A stretch of DNA of 64,000 nucleotides from Achatina immaculata (GCA_009760885.1 CM019692.1:55321710-55385709), one strand, 5' to 3'; positions 32,895 to 44,391 are shown, numbered from the stretch's first letter. The notes: generated by a model not told the origin, from the letters alone. Translations and numbers: made by a program.

Positions 32895-33835
32895 ATAGGG
32901 CATAAGACGATATAACAGAATATGTTCCAGTAATCTACTTGGTCTAGAGGAACCTATAAGAATTCTCATCACTTAGATCTGTCTCGAGCACTAGCTTGTG
33001 CCCGTGGGGGTCAGTTACTAATCTTCTGTCAGGCCCCCATCCAAACATGGAAGAAATGAGGAGAAAGACAGGACTACGGTGCTACTCAACAGCCTCTGAT
33101 CGAAGGTACAGCCTATTAACCCCCCCCCCTCCCACCCCCACTCCCTCATCAGGCCTGCCTGGGCAATCTTTTCATTTTTCTGTGATAGGGCCTTTTATCA
33201 ATTATTAGCTTTTATACATTTGAATTTTTAGTAAGTCTTAACTCTTTAACTCTTGAATAAATTTCATGCTCTTCGTGCTCTGCCTAAGTAAACTTTGATG
33301 AGAAATTTTGGAAGAAAGAAACTAGAAGGAAGGTATTCTATAATTTCAATATTTGAGTTCGGTTAGAAATATTCTACTTTTCATTTTATTTAGATTTTGT
33401 CTAAATATCGCTCCCAGCGTTTGTTGACATCGCTGTGAAAAATCTATCCCCTGTTGGCTTGGAGTGAATGAGTTAATGTCATATCTTTTCGTAAGTACTT
33501 CCCTTGGTGTGTTTTCATGTATAATCTCTAAACATGGCCAGATAACCAACTTACGGGAGAAGTTTGAAATATGAAACAATTAAACCACTTGGTTTCATAC
33601 TTGTCCCGTAAGTTGTTTTAAAAAATTTTATTCAACACCTTTCATACATTTGTCTCTAAATATTTGCTGGTAAATCGATCTGTACAAAAGGTATGTGTAT
33701 GCATGTGTATCTTTATGAGTGTACTATACATGTGATATTGTCCGTCATTCTATAATTTAATGTCCTATAAACTTCTATGTTCCAGCAATTGTTAGTGTTA
33801 TTCATAGCTTTTTAATTTTGTCGATATAACTGTTA
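32895..33835. other. no gene recognised
   Basis: Unique AT-rich sequence, with a C-run at 33121-33129. Confidence 0.5.
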
Positions 33836-33849
33836 TCTAATGTCATTCC

Positions 33850-34038
33850 TGTTGTTGGAAAAATAGGAAGAAGAAGATCAAGAAGAAGACCAAGAGAAAT
33901 GATACTGGACAGTCTGATGGGATGGTGTGAGAGGAGATCACCAACTGAGCTGATGGTCTACATGAAGGATCGTGTACTCTGGAGGAGCATAATAGCCAAC
34001 GCCAGTCGGCACGGCACCTGATGATGATGATGATGATG
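33850..34038 (+). mobile_element. RTE-C LINE 3' end, 189 bp, with 11-bp TSD
   Basis: Plus-strand copy homologous to the last ~170 bp of the RTE-C element at 28402-28991 (RRRPREMILDSL, then VYMKDRVLWRSIIANASR, HGT, stop), followed by an (ATG)n tail. The 11-bp direct repeat AATGTCATTCC at 33839-33849 and 34039-34049 flanks it precisely, so it is a clean 5'-truncated insertion. Confidence 0.9.
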
Positions 34039-34054
34039 AATGTCATTCCACACG

Positions 34055-35295
34055 AAAATAAGAAATGATATAGAAAAGACTATCCTATTCATAGCTGAAT
34101 CTTCTTTTATTCTTCACTTACTCCACTGGAATCTGCTGTATCCTGTTGCCCCTGATAATATTTTTATTATTATTTGTTTTCCACCGTGTTATAGGATTGT
34201 ACAGAAACTTTATTTAATGCTATAGTTATCTATATACCATTTCTGTTTGAGTAGGTATTGTTAATATGCTCCTTCATTTTTTAAGATGTAAACGAAAGAA
34301 TGATAAAGAATTTTAAAAAATAAAATGAAATCTATACATATAGCATAAAAAAAAAAGAAAAGGTAGGTGAAGATAACCATATTATGCCATAGAGGCACCT
34401 AGAGCATATGATGTTAGTGCCCATATTACCTTCGACCTGGTCGGACAGCTAGAAGATGATGTGGTCAGCATCGCTCCTGGTAGACTTTCCTTAACATTAA
34501 TAAGAATTAGCTACTTAGTTTTCACAATCAACGTAGCATGATTAGTTTCGAAAAGTTGCAAATTATATACAATGCTAACGTTTACTGCTTGCTCGGTTTA
34601 CAATGTTTATGTTGATGAATCAGTCTGCGCCGATGACACACAAGAACACCCATCACACTTCCTCTATAAGCTTATAGAACAAGACTGAAATAACCGCTGG
34701 GGAAGTCGAAGACAGAAAAATAAAAGGTCTGTTTTTAAGTCTGTATAAAATAGTAACGAGGGCTTTTTACCGCTGGGACAAGCATGAACGGTGATCTGTG
34801 CAATCTGGTGACTCCCTTTTCTGAAAGACAGCGCTCATCCTAATAAATCATGCAAAGAAATTAGAGATTACCACTGAAGCATAGTGTAAAATTGATACAG
34901 GTAATTTGCCTGCTAATGAAATCTAGAGATAGATTAGTGTCGTGTTACTTCTAGAAGCGGTTGCCGTTATCTGTCATAAGCATTGGAAATTGCTGGGTAG
35001 TATTTTGTGGATGGAGGAAAGAATAACTTTGGACTAACTACTGCACATGAATAAACAAATATCGCTAGTCCAGGATGGTGTTTGGGTTTAGAAGCAATGA
35101 ATCTGATTTCATTGAAAACAACGACTGAAGTCATAACAAAGCGCAGCACGTGAAAGAAAGTGCAAAGAGATACCTGGGGAAAGTAAATGAAAAGAAAGAA
35201 CATGTAAAACCTCTACAGGAGAAGTAAGGATATGGCAGAAATAATGATAGCGAAGAGAGAAGTATGAAGATGAAAGAAGTAATGATAATACACAG
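34055..35295. other. no gene recognised
   Basis: Unique AT-rich sequence. Confidence 0.5.
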
Positions 35296-35299
35296 AGGA

Positions 35300-35500
35300 G
35301 AAAATAAAAACACAAGCAAGCAGATGGAAGAAGTAAGTGCACAGAGAAGGAAAGAAACGACGCGCACATAGATGAAAGAAGTAAATAAAGTGCACAGAGA
35401 AGGAAAGAAAAGATGCGCACATAGATGAAAGAAGTAAAGAAAATGCACAGAGAAGAAAAGAAAAGACGCGCACATAGATGAAAGAAGTCAAGAAAGTGCA
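35300..35500. repeat. 53-bp minisatellite, ~4 copies
   Basis: Unit GCGCACATAGATGAAAGAAG plus TAAAGAAAGTGCACAGAGAA. Several overlapping minus frames (92 to 159 codons) are by-products. Confidence 0.9.
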
Positions 35501-35842
35501 TAGAGAGGGAAGGGGGAGAAGGCACGCACTGAGATGGAAGAATTAATGAAAGTGCAAAAAAGGAAAATAAGGAAAAAAAGAGAAGCAAGGAAACACGGAA
35601 AGAAATTTCAAGCGAGGAGGAAGTAAGAAAAAGAGGATAGAAAGAAAAAGAAAAACAATAAGGAAACGGATTTTTCGTTTATTGTTCATCCCTCTCTCGC
35701 TGCCTGTTCTATTAACACGTTTTCTCTCAGCTCAGACCGAATCTTCAAATCTCCAGTCCTTCTCTTTTCTGTTGGATCTCCTAGTTACAATCTGATATCT
35801 AAACAAGAAAAATTACACTGGCGAAATCAAGGCAATTATCTC

Positions 35843-35847
<5 letters not shown>

Positions 35848-35893
<46 letters not shown>

Positions 35894-35915
35894 GGGGAGA
35901 AAGAGAAAGAAAAAA
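35848..35915. repeat. (GT)n-(GA)n microsatellite
   Basis: GTGTGTGT followed by GAGAGAGA and degenerate purine repeats. Confidence 0.92.
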
Positions 35916-36007
35916 AGAGACGACAATGAGATGAGAGATAGAGGTAGACAGACAGACATATAGATAAAGCGACAACAGACAAACGGATAGACTGACAGAC
36001 AGACATA

Positions 36008-36008
36008 T

Positions 36009-36099
<91 letters not shown>

Positions 36100-36100
36100 C
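36008..36100. repeat. (GATA)n microsatellite, ~23 units
   Basis: Pure run of GATA/TAGA units. Confidence 0.96.
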
Positions 36101-36104
36101 ATAT

Positions 36105-37730
36105 AACCATAAACACCCTAGAGTATTTCTTACTCACAGTATAAGAAGCACCAGATAACAGGAAACTTGCTTTCACCCGCGGCTGGTTCTCATGTATCTG
36201 ACTGGTTGACAAGCTCCACTTATCTCCAACGCTAACACATGAGCGCAATCATAATACAAATAATAAAACTATTAAGAACATTTTGCTTCTATTACATCAG
36301 GGGTCGGCAATCTGCGGCCCATAGACAGAATCTGTCGAAAATCACCATCCAGCGAGAGTCTATTAAAAAGATAAAAGGTAAAGGTACTCCATAGCAAATG
36401 ATGTAGGTGATGAAGCGTTAGAGACCTCATTATGCTGGGCCATCAGTGTAAGAGGTAGGATGGCCAGTTCCTTTCCTCGCTGTCTTTCTTTCCAAGATTT
36501 TCTCTTAGAATAAATTTAATTTCGGAATACACAGAACAAAAGAACCTACTACAAAGTCCACAAGGGACTTTAGACCAGGTGCATACATTTCATAAAGTTT
36601 CGCGATCGTCAATTTAAAAAAAAATTGAAAACATGAGAATCGTAAAAGAACAGACTTCATAGGAACTGAATTTACTGACCATTACTCTTGCTGCCTAAGA
36701 TCTTGACGCAGTCGACTTCGAGGCTATATTTAAATATAGTTTAATATTTACATTTGGCTAGTGCTCTATAGTGCCAGGGCTTATGGGTGTGGCACATACA
36801 CTTAAAGAATGCCCAATCCCTGATGCATAAGCCGCAGCTCAGTCTTGGGTACCTTATTGTTTTTACTACAGTCTTGTTACTTGTAACAGTCAGTCGATCC
36901 AGAAGGCCACATTCATTACTTAGACTGGTTCAAACAAGGACAGCAACTTTTCTTTTTGTGTATATTCTAGTACAGATGTGTCCTATTGGCGGTCCGCGAG
37001 GCCTTTTGTTTTTGTTTTACTTTTTTAAAAATATAGAAACTAATTTAATGCAATCAATTCATCTTTACTTCATACTACCACTTTCTTCAGTTTTATGTAA
37101 GTTGTGAAAAACTGGTTGATTTATATGCCGTCGCCTGCCGCTCAATTTACTTATGAAGTTGTTGCCCCTGAGGTCAGAGAAACTGGACATCCCAGTTCTA
37201 GCAGATTTTATATTCTTCTTTTTTGAGTGGCATATTCGTTTATTAAACGTTTTCTTGATGGCCAATCTGAACTTGTCTCATTGTCAAGCCTGGATTTCTG
37301 GCCTCGGGGAGTCTATACCTAAAGTGTTCAAAGGTGGGAGATGGCATGACCAGATATAAGGCCAAAGGTGCCCCTGAAACAAAACAGGTAAGTTAAAAAA
37401 AGAAAAAGTAGAGAGGTAAACTACGAAGTGTAACCTACCAAGAAATGTTCTATTGCGCGTTGTTAAATTACGCCCCCCCCCCTTTGTTAACTACGCGCTT
37501 GTGTTTCATTGCATTGTGTCACATCTTTTTCTTTATTAACATATTCTTATATTTACAGTTCTATTTTACAGTATTTATAAATGAAAAATCTTAATACTCC
37601 AAATCGACAAACAGGAGACTGATAAACACTGTAGTACATATTATATGCTTAGCTGTATTAAAATAAGAATGGCTCCATAGATCACCATATGACTTATCCT
37701 AGTACAAACTGATGTGCATATTTTAGGCTG
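36105..37730. other. no gene recognised
   Basis: Unique sequence. The plus frame at 36787-37107 (106 codons) is hydrophobic at its end but shows no recognisable similarity or splice context. Confidence 0.5.
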
Positions 37731-37734
37731 AAAA

Positions 37735-37810
37735 CTTCTATTCTAGTTTATTCTCTTCTATTCGCAGTTTATTCTCTTCTATTCGCAGTATATTCTCTTC
37801 TATTCGCAGT
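37735..37810. repeat. 21-bp short tandem repeat
   Basis: Three to four copies of ATTCTCTTCTATTCGCAGTT. Confidence 0.9.
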
Positions 37811-38244
37811 TCTTCTATAACAAAATCCATATAACATGGCAAAATATCCGTTTCCCTCCGATACAGCCAATCGTTTCTCTAGTTCTTCTATAATAGAATC
37901 ACTCCATTTCTTTTTTTTCTATTATTTTCTATCTTCTCTTTACAATTGCCGCTCCGTCTTATCTTTACCTTATTCTTCAAGTTAAAGGTCCTCTTTTTCA
38001 GAAATTGTTGGTTCAGAATCTTGTCTCTCCATCAACGTAAACTATAATCTCGTGTGCCGTGTAACTACCACACTAAACAACCAAGACTGCCGCTGGTTTT
38101 AGTTACTGAAAAATGAATACATCTCTCTTATGTACGCCACTTTCAGAGTAATTTGAAAGGGAAAAAAATTACCCTTACAATTAGAGAGAATATTTCTGGT
38201 ATTTTATCAAACGGCTCCGTGGCTTCAGACTCAATTATTTTGTC

Positions 38245-38515
38245 TAATTCACGTTGTCTTTTTTTTCAGACTCTATTATTTTATCTAAGTCACATTATGT
38301 CTTTGTTCAGACTCTATTATTTTATCTGCGTCATATTGTGTCTTTCTTCAAACTATTATTTTATCTAAGACACACTGTGTCTTTGTTCAGACTCTATTAT
38401 TTTATCTGCGTCATATTGTGTCTTTCTTCAAACTATTATTTTATCTAAGACACACTGTGTCTTTGTTCAGACTCTATTATTTTATCTAAGTCACATTGTG
38501 TCTTTGTTTCTCAGT
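38245..38515. repeat. ~41-bp minisatellite, 6-7 copies
   Basis: Unit CAGACTCTATTATTTTATCT plus AAGTCACATTGTGTCTTTGT; a two-unit block of about 78 bp is exactly duplicated inside. Confidence 0.92.
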
Positions 38516-38519
38516 CTAT

Positions 38520-39145
38520 ACAGTCTATGGTCTTGTGCTTGTGTGCTGCTGTGGAAAAAAAACACTTCAAAATTTAAAGACCGTAGAAACGTGAAAGACT
38601 AGTATCAAAAACACAGACTGCTGACCGCATTCTGCTCTTCAGTATATAAAATACACCACGTGACCGTTTGTTGACTTTCAGTATTTGCATTCTGAGAATA
38701 ACTTGATTTTACGAGCTAATGTTTAGGAGGTTTATAAGAAACAAATTTAAATTACAATATAAATAATGAAGAGAATGTTATTTGTTTATTTTGGAGAACA
38801 AATAAGTTCATATCATTTTATGCTCGTCTAGTGCTTATGATACAGATATATCAACCACAGTATATCACGAGAGATATACTAATCTGAACTCGTGGAAATA
38901 ATCGCCTGGTAATGAGAAAATATCGAGCTAAAATTTTCAATATCATCCTAGAGTATTTCTTAAGGATTCGTATTGCAAGCACGTGGAAACTAATTGAGCT
39001 CTGCCAAAAACGAAACAAAGAAGAAAAAAATAACTTCGGTTTCATTTGTACTGGGATTACATTCGATGTGAAATGCCATGAAAGGGAACAGAAAAAAATG
39101 TCTTCAGCTAACGAAACGTGGATTCAAACGCAGCTATCAAATATT
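38520..39145. other. no gene recognised
   Basis: Unique AT-rich sequence. Confidence 0.5.
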
Positions 39146-39149
39146 CCTG

Positions 39150-39660
39150 CCGACTATGAGGAGGTAAAAGCATGCCTTCTAACTATGAGGGGGATAAAAG
39201 CATGCCAGCTAACTATGAAGAGGATTAAAGCATGACTGCCGACTATGAGGAAGATAAATGCATGCCTGCAAACTGTGAGGGGGATAAAGCATGCCTGCTA
39301 ACTATGAGGTTCATAAAAGTATGCCTGCTAACTATGAAGAAGAGAAAAGCATGCCTGTCGACTATGAGGAGGATAAATCCATGCCTGCTAACTATGAGGT
39401 GGAGAAAAGCATGCCTGCTAACTATGAGGGGGGATAAATGCATGCCTGCTAACTATGAGGGGGGATAAATGCATGCCTGCTAACTATGAAGAGGATTAAA
39501 GCATAACGGTCGGCACTGAGGAGAATAAAAGGATGCATGTCAACTATGAAGAGGATAAAAGAATGACTGCCAACTATTAAGAGAATAAAAGCATGCCTAC
39601 TGACTATGAAGAGGATAAAAAGCATGCCTACTGACTATGAGGAGGACAAAAGCATGCCTC
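39150..39660. repeat. ~30-bp minisatellite, ~17 copies
   Basis: Unit GACTATGAGGAGGATAAAAG plus CATGCCTGCT. Variable at the edges. Confidence 0.93.
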
Positions 39661-39884
39661 TTACGTAATAAAGATCAGCTCATATCACAGCAGTAAATCA
39701 AGGAACCAGTAATCACTTGTCACATAAAAATCTGACATCTTTCCCCTCAGCTGTTTCATTTGTCACACAAAATTATGACTCCTTTCCCCTCAGCTGTCTC
39801 ATTTGTCACACAAAATTCTGTCATATTTACCCTCGTCTTTCTAACTTGGAAGGAGCAAACAAGAGGAATGACATTAATAAGTAA

Positions 39885-40040
39885 CAACAGATTAGATAGT
39901 TATGTCTGTGACTCATCTTGGGATAGGTATAAATGTGACTCAACTTGGGATAGGTTTATTTGTATCTCAGTTTGGAATAAGTATATCTGTGACTCAACTT
40001 GGCATAGGCATATGTGTAACTTCACTTGGAATGGATATAA
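39885..40040. repeat. ~27-bp minisatellite, left of mariner
   Basis: Copies of TGTGACTCAACTTGGGATAG with GTATATT spacers; the array continues at 41307-41600. Confidence 0.9.
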
Positions 40041-41306
40041 GAGGGGAAGTCACTAAGTAACTCGCAAATTGAAATATTTTATCAGTGGCATTTATGAGGC
40101 ATTATTTAAATATATCCTTAGATAGTATCATCATCCAACGTTATAATAGTTGTATGTAGAGGGCGTTGGGAGTTACGTGCGCATGCGCAAAGCAAGAACA
40201 AAATGGCTACCCAACTGTTGTTAATGTGTACCAAAGAAGAACAGAGAAGTGTAGTGCGATTTTTATGGGGTAAAGGACATTCAGTTGAGGATATTCATAA
40301 GGAAATGATTACAGTTTATGCTGAAAAGTGTTTATCACGTAAAAAAAAAAATTGAGTAAAATAATTTTCTCAGAGACGCATCGAAGTTGTTAAGAAAGTC
40401 CGACTTAGCCGTCTTGTTTAGATTGCAACAGAAGCGACTGTGCAATCAGAGCTGATAGACAAGTAACGATAGGCAGTGAAGTAAGTGCAATCAGATATTC
40501 ACATGGCTTAGCCTACAGAATAATGCATGAGCAATTGAATTTTCGGAAAGTTTGCTCACATTTGGTACCCAGAGATCTGAATGATGAATACAAAATGAAC
40601 CGATTTGGTTTGTCATTGCAGCATCTCTGTCATTACGCATATGAAGGTTAAGACATGCTCCAAGGGATTATTACTGGAGACAAATCTTGGGTGCATCACT
40701 ACCAACCCGAATCAAAACGTGCCTCAATGCAATGGAACCACCCGCCATCGACATGCGCAAAAAATTCAAGATTACGCCTTCTGCGGGGAAGGTTATGCTG
40801 GCAGTGTTCTGGGACTATCAAGGAGTGTTGTTAACCAAGTTCCAAAAGCATGGTGACAGTGTGAATTCTGTATCGCGCTGTGAAGTTCTGTCGATGCTAC
40901 GGGATGCATTTCGAAGAAAACGTACTGGTCTGCTGACTAGAGGTGTGCTTCTCTTTCATGACAGTGCCAGACCACATACCCAAGAGAAAATTAGCCAGTT
41001 GGGTTGGGAAGTTCTTGAACATCCACCCTATAGTCCTGACTTAGCTCCAAGTGATTTTCACCTGTTTGGTCCATTGAAAAACCACCTTGGCAGGAGAAGA
41101 TTCTCGAGTGACGAAGAGGTGGAAACAGAAGTAAAAAAATGGTTCAGAAATCGGACTCCCGATGGGACAAATGTATCAATGTTGGTGGCGATTACGTTGA
41201 GAAATAGGGGAATAATGTAGGCTCAAATATTAAAAGTTTTCAAATTACTGTCGCATTTATTTATTTTTGTAACAGGCATTTGCGAGTTACTTAGTGACTT
41301 CCCCTC
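40041..41306 (+). mobile_element. mariner-family DNA transposon, 1266 bp
   Basis: Perfect 29-bp terminal inverted repeats at 40041-40069 and 41278-41306 (outer sequence GAGGGGAAGTCACTAAGTAA) enclose a degenerate mariner transposase in plus orientation. Size of 1.27 kb is normal for mariner. A TA target duplication is not clear at the ends. The host is a ~27-bp minisatellite present on both sides. Confidence 0.92.
40203..41220 (+). pseudogene. mariner transposase, inactive
   Basis: Reading starts MATQLLLMCTKEEQRSVVRF with a helix-turn-helix-like N-terminus (FLWGKGHSVEDIHKEM). After several stops it resumes with VPRDLNDEYKMNRFG, then GIITGDKSWVHHYQPES (first catalytic Asp), a frame change in the A-run near 40761, FKITPSAGKVMLAVFWDYQG, VLLFHDSARPHT (second Asp) and HPPYSPDLAPSDFHLFGPL (third Asp). 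Mariners have 34 residues between the second and third Asp; here there are 30, so a 12-bp in-frame deletion after ARPHT is likely. A stop also interrupts before GIITGD. Dead copy. Total span, about 339 codons, matches the family. Confidence 0.9.
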
Positions 41307-41600
41307 GTGTTTGTGACTCGGTTGGGATAAGTACATGCGTGTCTGAGTTTGAGACAGCTATATTGTGATTTCACTTTGGATAGGTATATCTATGAGTCAG
41401 GTTGGATGGATATAATTGTGACTTAACTTGGGATAGGTATATTTATATCTTATCTTGGGATATGTACTCGTATGTCGGTGATTCAGCTTGGGATGAGCAT
41501 GTGTTTGACTCATCTTGAGATGAGTATATTTGTGACTCAGCTTGGGGTGGGTACACTTGTGACTCAACTTGGGACAGTTATATTTTCATTCAGTTTGGAT
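41307..41600. repeat. ~27-bp minisatellite, right of mariner
   Basis: Continuation of the array at 39885-40040; the mariner sits between. Confidence 0.9.
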
Positions 41601-41724
41601 ACATGTGAGAGATTGAATTCTAAGTGATAGAATTTCAGTGTTGCGATCTAGTTTCCAAACCGGGTGTCACTAGCTCAGATACACATTAAAGACTGAGCGT
41701 AAGAGATTCTTATATTGACTTCAG

Positions 41725-42270
41725 TCTCTCTGGAATTGCAGTTTGGTGGTTGCAGCCGATGCGGTGAAGATGTTGTGGCACAACATCGTGTCGGCATAGA
41801 AGAGTGCCTAGACAGCTATTTTTTTACTCCCTGAGTGCAGTTAAAAAGTAGGGAGTGTGCAATACTTCTTTAGCAGACTCCACCACCGTCAGAACTATGG
41901 GGATCCCTGTCCCGTTAACCAGTCTAGGTCTGTTACTGGAGATACCATTTGAGAGCTAGGGTAGGGCCTCGGTCAGTCTTGGGTCGCCTACACTGACGTC
42001 AGCATGTCAGCCTTGGGTCGCCTACACTGACGTCAGCATGTCAGCTTTGGTTCGCCTACACTGATGTCAGCTTTTCTTCGCCTACACTGATGTCAGCTTT
42101 TCTTCGCCTACACTGATGTCAGCTTTGGTTCGCCTACACTGATGTCAGCTTTTCTTCGCCTACACTGATGTCAGCTTTTCTTCGCCTACACTGATGTCAG
42201 CTTTTCTTCGCCTACACTGACGTCAGTGTCAGCTATGGGTCGCTGATTGCCAAATCGAACCTCGTCTTCG
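41725..42270 (+). repeat. R1 dispersed repeat, copy c, with internal tandem expansion
   Basis: Same block order as 31913-32245 (GATGCGGTGAAGATGTTGTG, CACAACATCGTGTCGGCATA, CCCTGTCCCGTTAACCAG, then TATGGGTCGCTGATTGCC at the end). Between, a segment GTCGCCTACACTGA[CT]GTCAGC is repeated about nine times at 41980-42232. Confidence 0.87.
41980..42232. repeat. ~26-bp tandem array inside R1 copy c
   Basis: About nine copies of TTCGCCTACACTGATGTCAG with CTTTT or CATGTCAGCCTT spacers. In copy b the corresponding segment (TTCGCTAACTCTGACGCCAG) occurs once. Confidence 0.92.
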
Positions 42271-42291
42271 CCCTTATGCATAGGAGAGATG

Positions 42292-42470
42292 GGGTCTATG
42301 AGTAGTGAAATGGTTAGTCACAAGCCTCTCATGGCGGAAGTCGCCGGTTCGAATCCGCCCAGAGACGCCCCAGTCACTCAGCTGTAGAATCCTTCTTCTG
42401 GAGGTGAGAAAAGAAAGGCGGCCTTTATGGACACTATATCCCCTAAATGCTTTCATTCATAATAACATAA
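42292..42470 (+). mobile_element. tRNA-derived SINE
   Basis: A tRNA-like head at 42294-42367 has an acceptor-like pairing GTCTATG/CAGAGAC (one mismatch), an A-box match TAGTGAAATGG (about 42305), D-arm GTGA/TCAC around AATGGTTAG and a perfect B box GGTTCGAATCC (about 42347). The anticodon stem is poor, so it is not a functional tRNA. About 100 bp of body follow, ending TTCATTCATAATAACA. Directly follows R1 copy c. Confidence 0.65.
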
Positions 42471-42483
42471 TATTATAAGAAAA

Positions 42484-42575
42484 GCGCGAGGTAGTCGAAT
42501 GTATAGTGCTTTGCTCTCTGGTGACTAAGTGGTTGCTCATTTTACCAGAGCCCATGGTTCGTGTCACAATCATTA
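42484..42575 (+). mobile_element. second, degenerate tRNA-like SINE head
   Basis: GCGCGAGGTAGTCGAATGTA contains an A-box-like TAGTCGAATGT and about 60 bp on there is CATGGTTCGTGTCAC, a B-box-like sequence with mismatches. Confidence 0.4.
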
Positions 42576-42741
42576 TCGCACAATTCTTTTGCATTTTTTG
42601 AAGGTTAAGCATACAGCACCGTACTCTATCACTATACTCTTATCACTGTACTCTAATCACTTTACTGTATGCTATCCTCGTTGTTTCCTACTCTGCTCCA
42701 TTTGTATCGGTAATACAGCAGTACATGTATGTTAAGCTACA

Positions 42742-43160
42742 GTCAGTCAGTCAGTCAATCAGTCATTTGCATGTCCTTTGCGGAACTTTGTCTCCCTGAC
42801 AGAACTCCTGTGGGCCTCTCGGTTGTAAGCAAGATGGCCTGCTGCTGATGCGTCCATTCGCAGATCATCAACGATGTCTTGCAGCCATCTTCGCCTTGGT
42901 CTTCCTCTCTTTTTCCCGTGATGTACCCTTCCAAGACTGTCTTCTCTAAATTATAATGACGTTTAATATGTTCAAAATATTTAAGTTTTCTCTGTTTAAT
43001 CCTCTTTACTAGCCAATCTTCGTCAATATCAAGTTCTTGTAGTATGGATATACTTGTAATTGTTCTTTTTGTGTGTGTGTGTGTGTCCAGGATATTTGAA
43101 GGACTCTTCTGTAGAATTAAGAGGAATTTATGTGTTTCTCTTTATGTTTTTCTGTTTATA
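42742..43160 (-). mobile_element. RTE-A LINE 3' end with 10-bp TSD
   Basis: Minus-strand copy homologous to 3775-4338 (shared TTTGCATGTCC, GGCCTCTCGGTTG, GATGCGTCCATT, CAACGATGTCTTGCAGCCAT). Its 3' tail is a (CAGT)n/(CAAT)n run at 42742-42767. Direct repeat TTAAGCTACA at 42732-42741 and 43161-43170. A (GT)n lies inside at 43070-43086. Confidence 0.88.
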
Positions 43161-43174
43161 TTAAGCTACAAGGT

Positions 43175-43755
43175 TTCTGAAATGTAGCGACAGGTAAGAA
43201 AATCTCACGTGAGAAGTTATAACAGGGGAAAACTGGGGAAATAATTAGCAAAGCTCGGCAAAGATAATGCCAATATGATGGGCGTATATTCATCTTCTCC
43301 GGGGAAGAAGAATGTGGCTGCTGTGAGGTGAACGACTGGATGGCTACCATTAATGGCTGGACTTCCCGTGAACACTTTCCTTAGCAAAACGCTCCAGCAC
43401 TTGAACGTTTCTCCATCTAAACAAACATACCGCTTCTCTATTTTTTTTTTTTTTGCTGGAGAGCGATCACGTGGTTGTATTTCGCGTGTGAACGGGGAAA
43501 AAAGACAACAAAAATCCCCAGTTTTTTAAATTTTTTAAAGGCGTGTTCTGGGTGTAATCTTCCGAAGGCTGAAGAATTTACAGCGTCTCCTGAATGCAAA
43601 CATAAAAAACTGCGCATTTATCATCGGTTTATCCTAGGGAGATGTTTCTTTGTCCCGAGAGAGCTCCTACACAAAATGTTTCTTGTCCACGTAGTGTAAA
43701 TGTCCAGATCCTCTGTAGAGTTGTATTTTTGTGGCTCCTGTTTTCATGAAACCTC
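43175..43755. other. no gene recognised
   Basis: Unique sequence with a T14 run near 43440. Confidence 0.5.
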
Positions 43756-43758
43756 CCA

Positions 43759-43761
<3 letters not shown>

Positions 43762-43803
<42 letters not shown>
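43762..43803. repeat. (CT)n microsatellite
   Basis: About 42 bp of CT. Confidence 0.95.
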
Positions 43804-43805
<2 letters not shown>

Positions 43806-43987
43806 AACTGTATCTTACACTGGCGACCAGGAGACTGAACTAGAAGGGAGAGAACTGATAACCTCATTAAAAAAAATCAGACTATCGTCATCGCTAAACC
43901 CAATCGTTAACAAAATCATTTCAAGCTCACTCGGAAATAGCTTGTGATGAGTGGTGTAACAAAGAGGTTTGTAATTCATTCCCAGCC

Positions 43988-44145
43988 CCAAGGATGGAGG
44001 ATGGAGGGTGGAGGGTGGAGGACGGAGGATGGAGGGTGGAGGGTAGAGGACGGAGGGTGGAGGGTGGAAGGTGGAGGCTGGAGGATGGAGGGTGGAGGAT
44101 GGAGGATGGAGGATGGAGGGTGGAGGATGTAGGGTGGAGGGTGGA
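43988..44145. repeat. 7-bp G-rich repeat (AGGATGG/AGGGTGG)n
   Basis: About 22 heptamers, with GG in every unit on plus; could fold as G-quadruplex. Both strands stay open (WRMEGGG and HPPPS repeats) because of the composition. Confidence 0.94.
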
Positions 44146-44391
44146 TTAAAATGCCATGATTGCAGCGCTTTATCTCCCTGGTTGTCGACCATCTGGCTGG
44201 ATCCTAAATCTGCAAAAATAATTTGCAGATAAATTAGATACAGCTCTTAATAACGTGGTAAACTTTCCATTCAGCCAAATAGTGACCAGGTTCCGAACTT
44301 CAGTTTTTAAAATAAAGAACTAGCAACAGCCTTCTTTTCGATGTGTCGTAAAAGACAGAAAAGAGAGTTCTAAGTTGGGTCGGGGATCTCA

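Noticed and set aside
36787..37107. 106-codon plus frame
   Set aside because: No similarity, ordinary AT-rich composition, no splice or promoter support.
40041..41306. TA target duplication of the mariner
   Set aside because: The bases next to the inverted termini are AA on the left and GT on the right; a TA pair cannot be shown.
42294..42367. functional tRNA gene
   Set aside because: The anticodon stem does not pair and the T-stem has a mismatch.
42274..42456. 60-codon minus frame containing SGRIRTGDFRHERLV
   Set aside because: It is the antisense of a tRNA-like SINE head; such frames appear in many spurious gene models.
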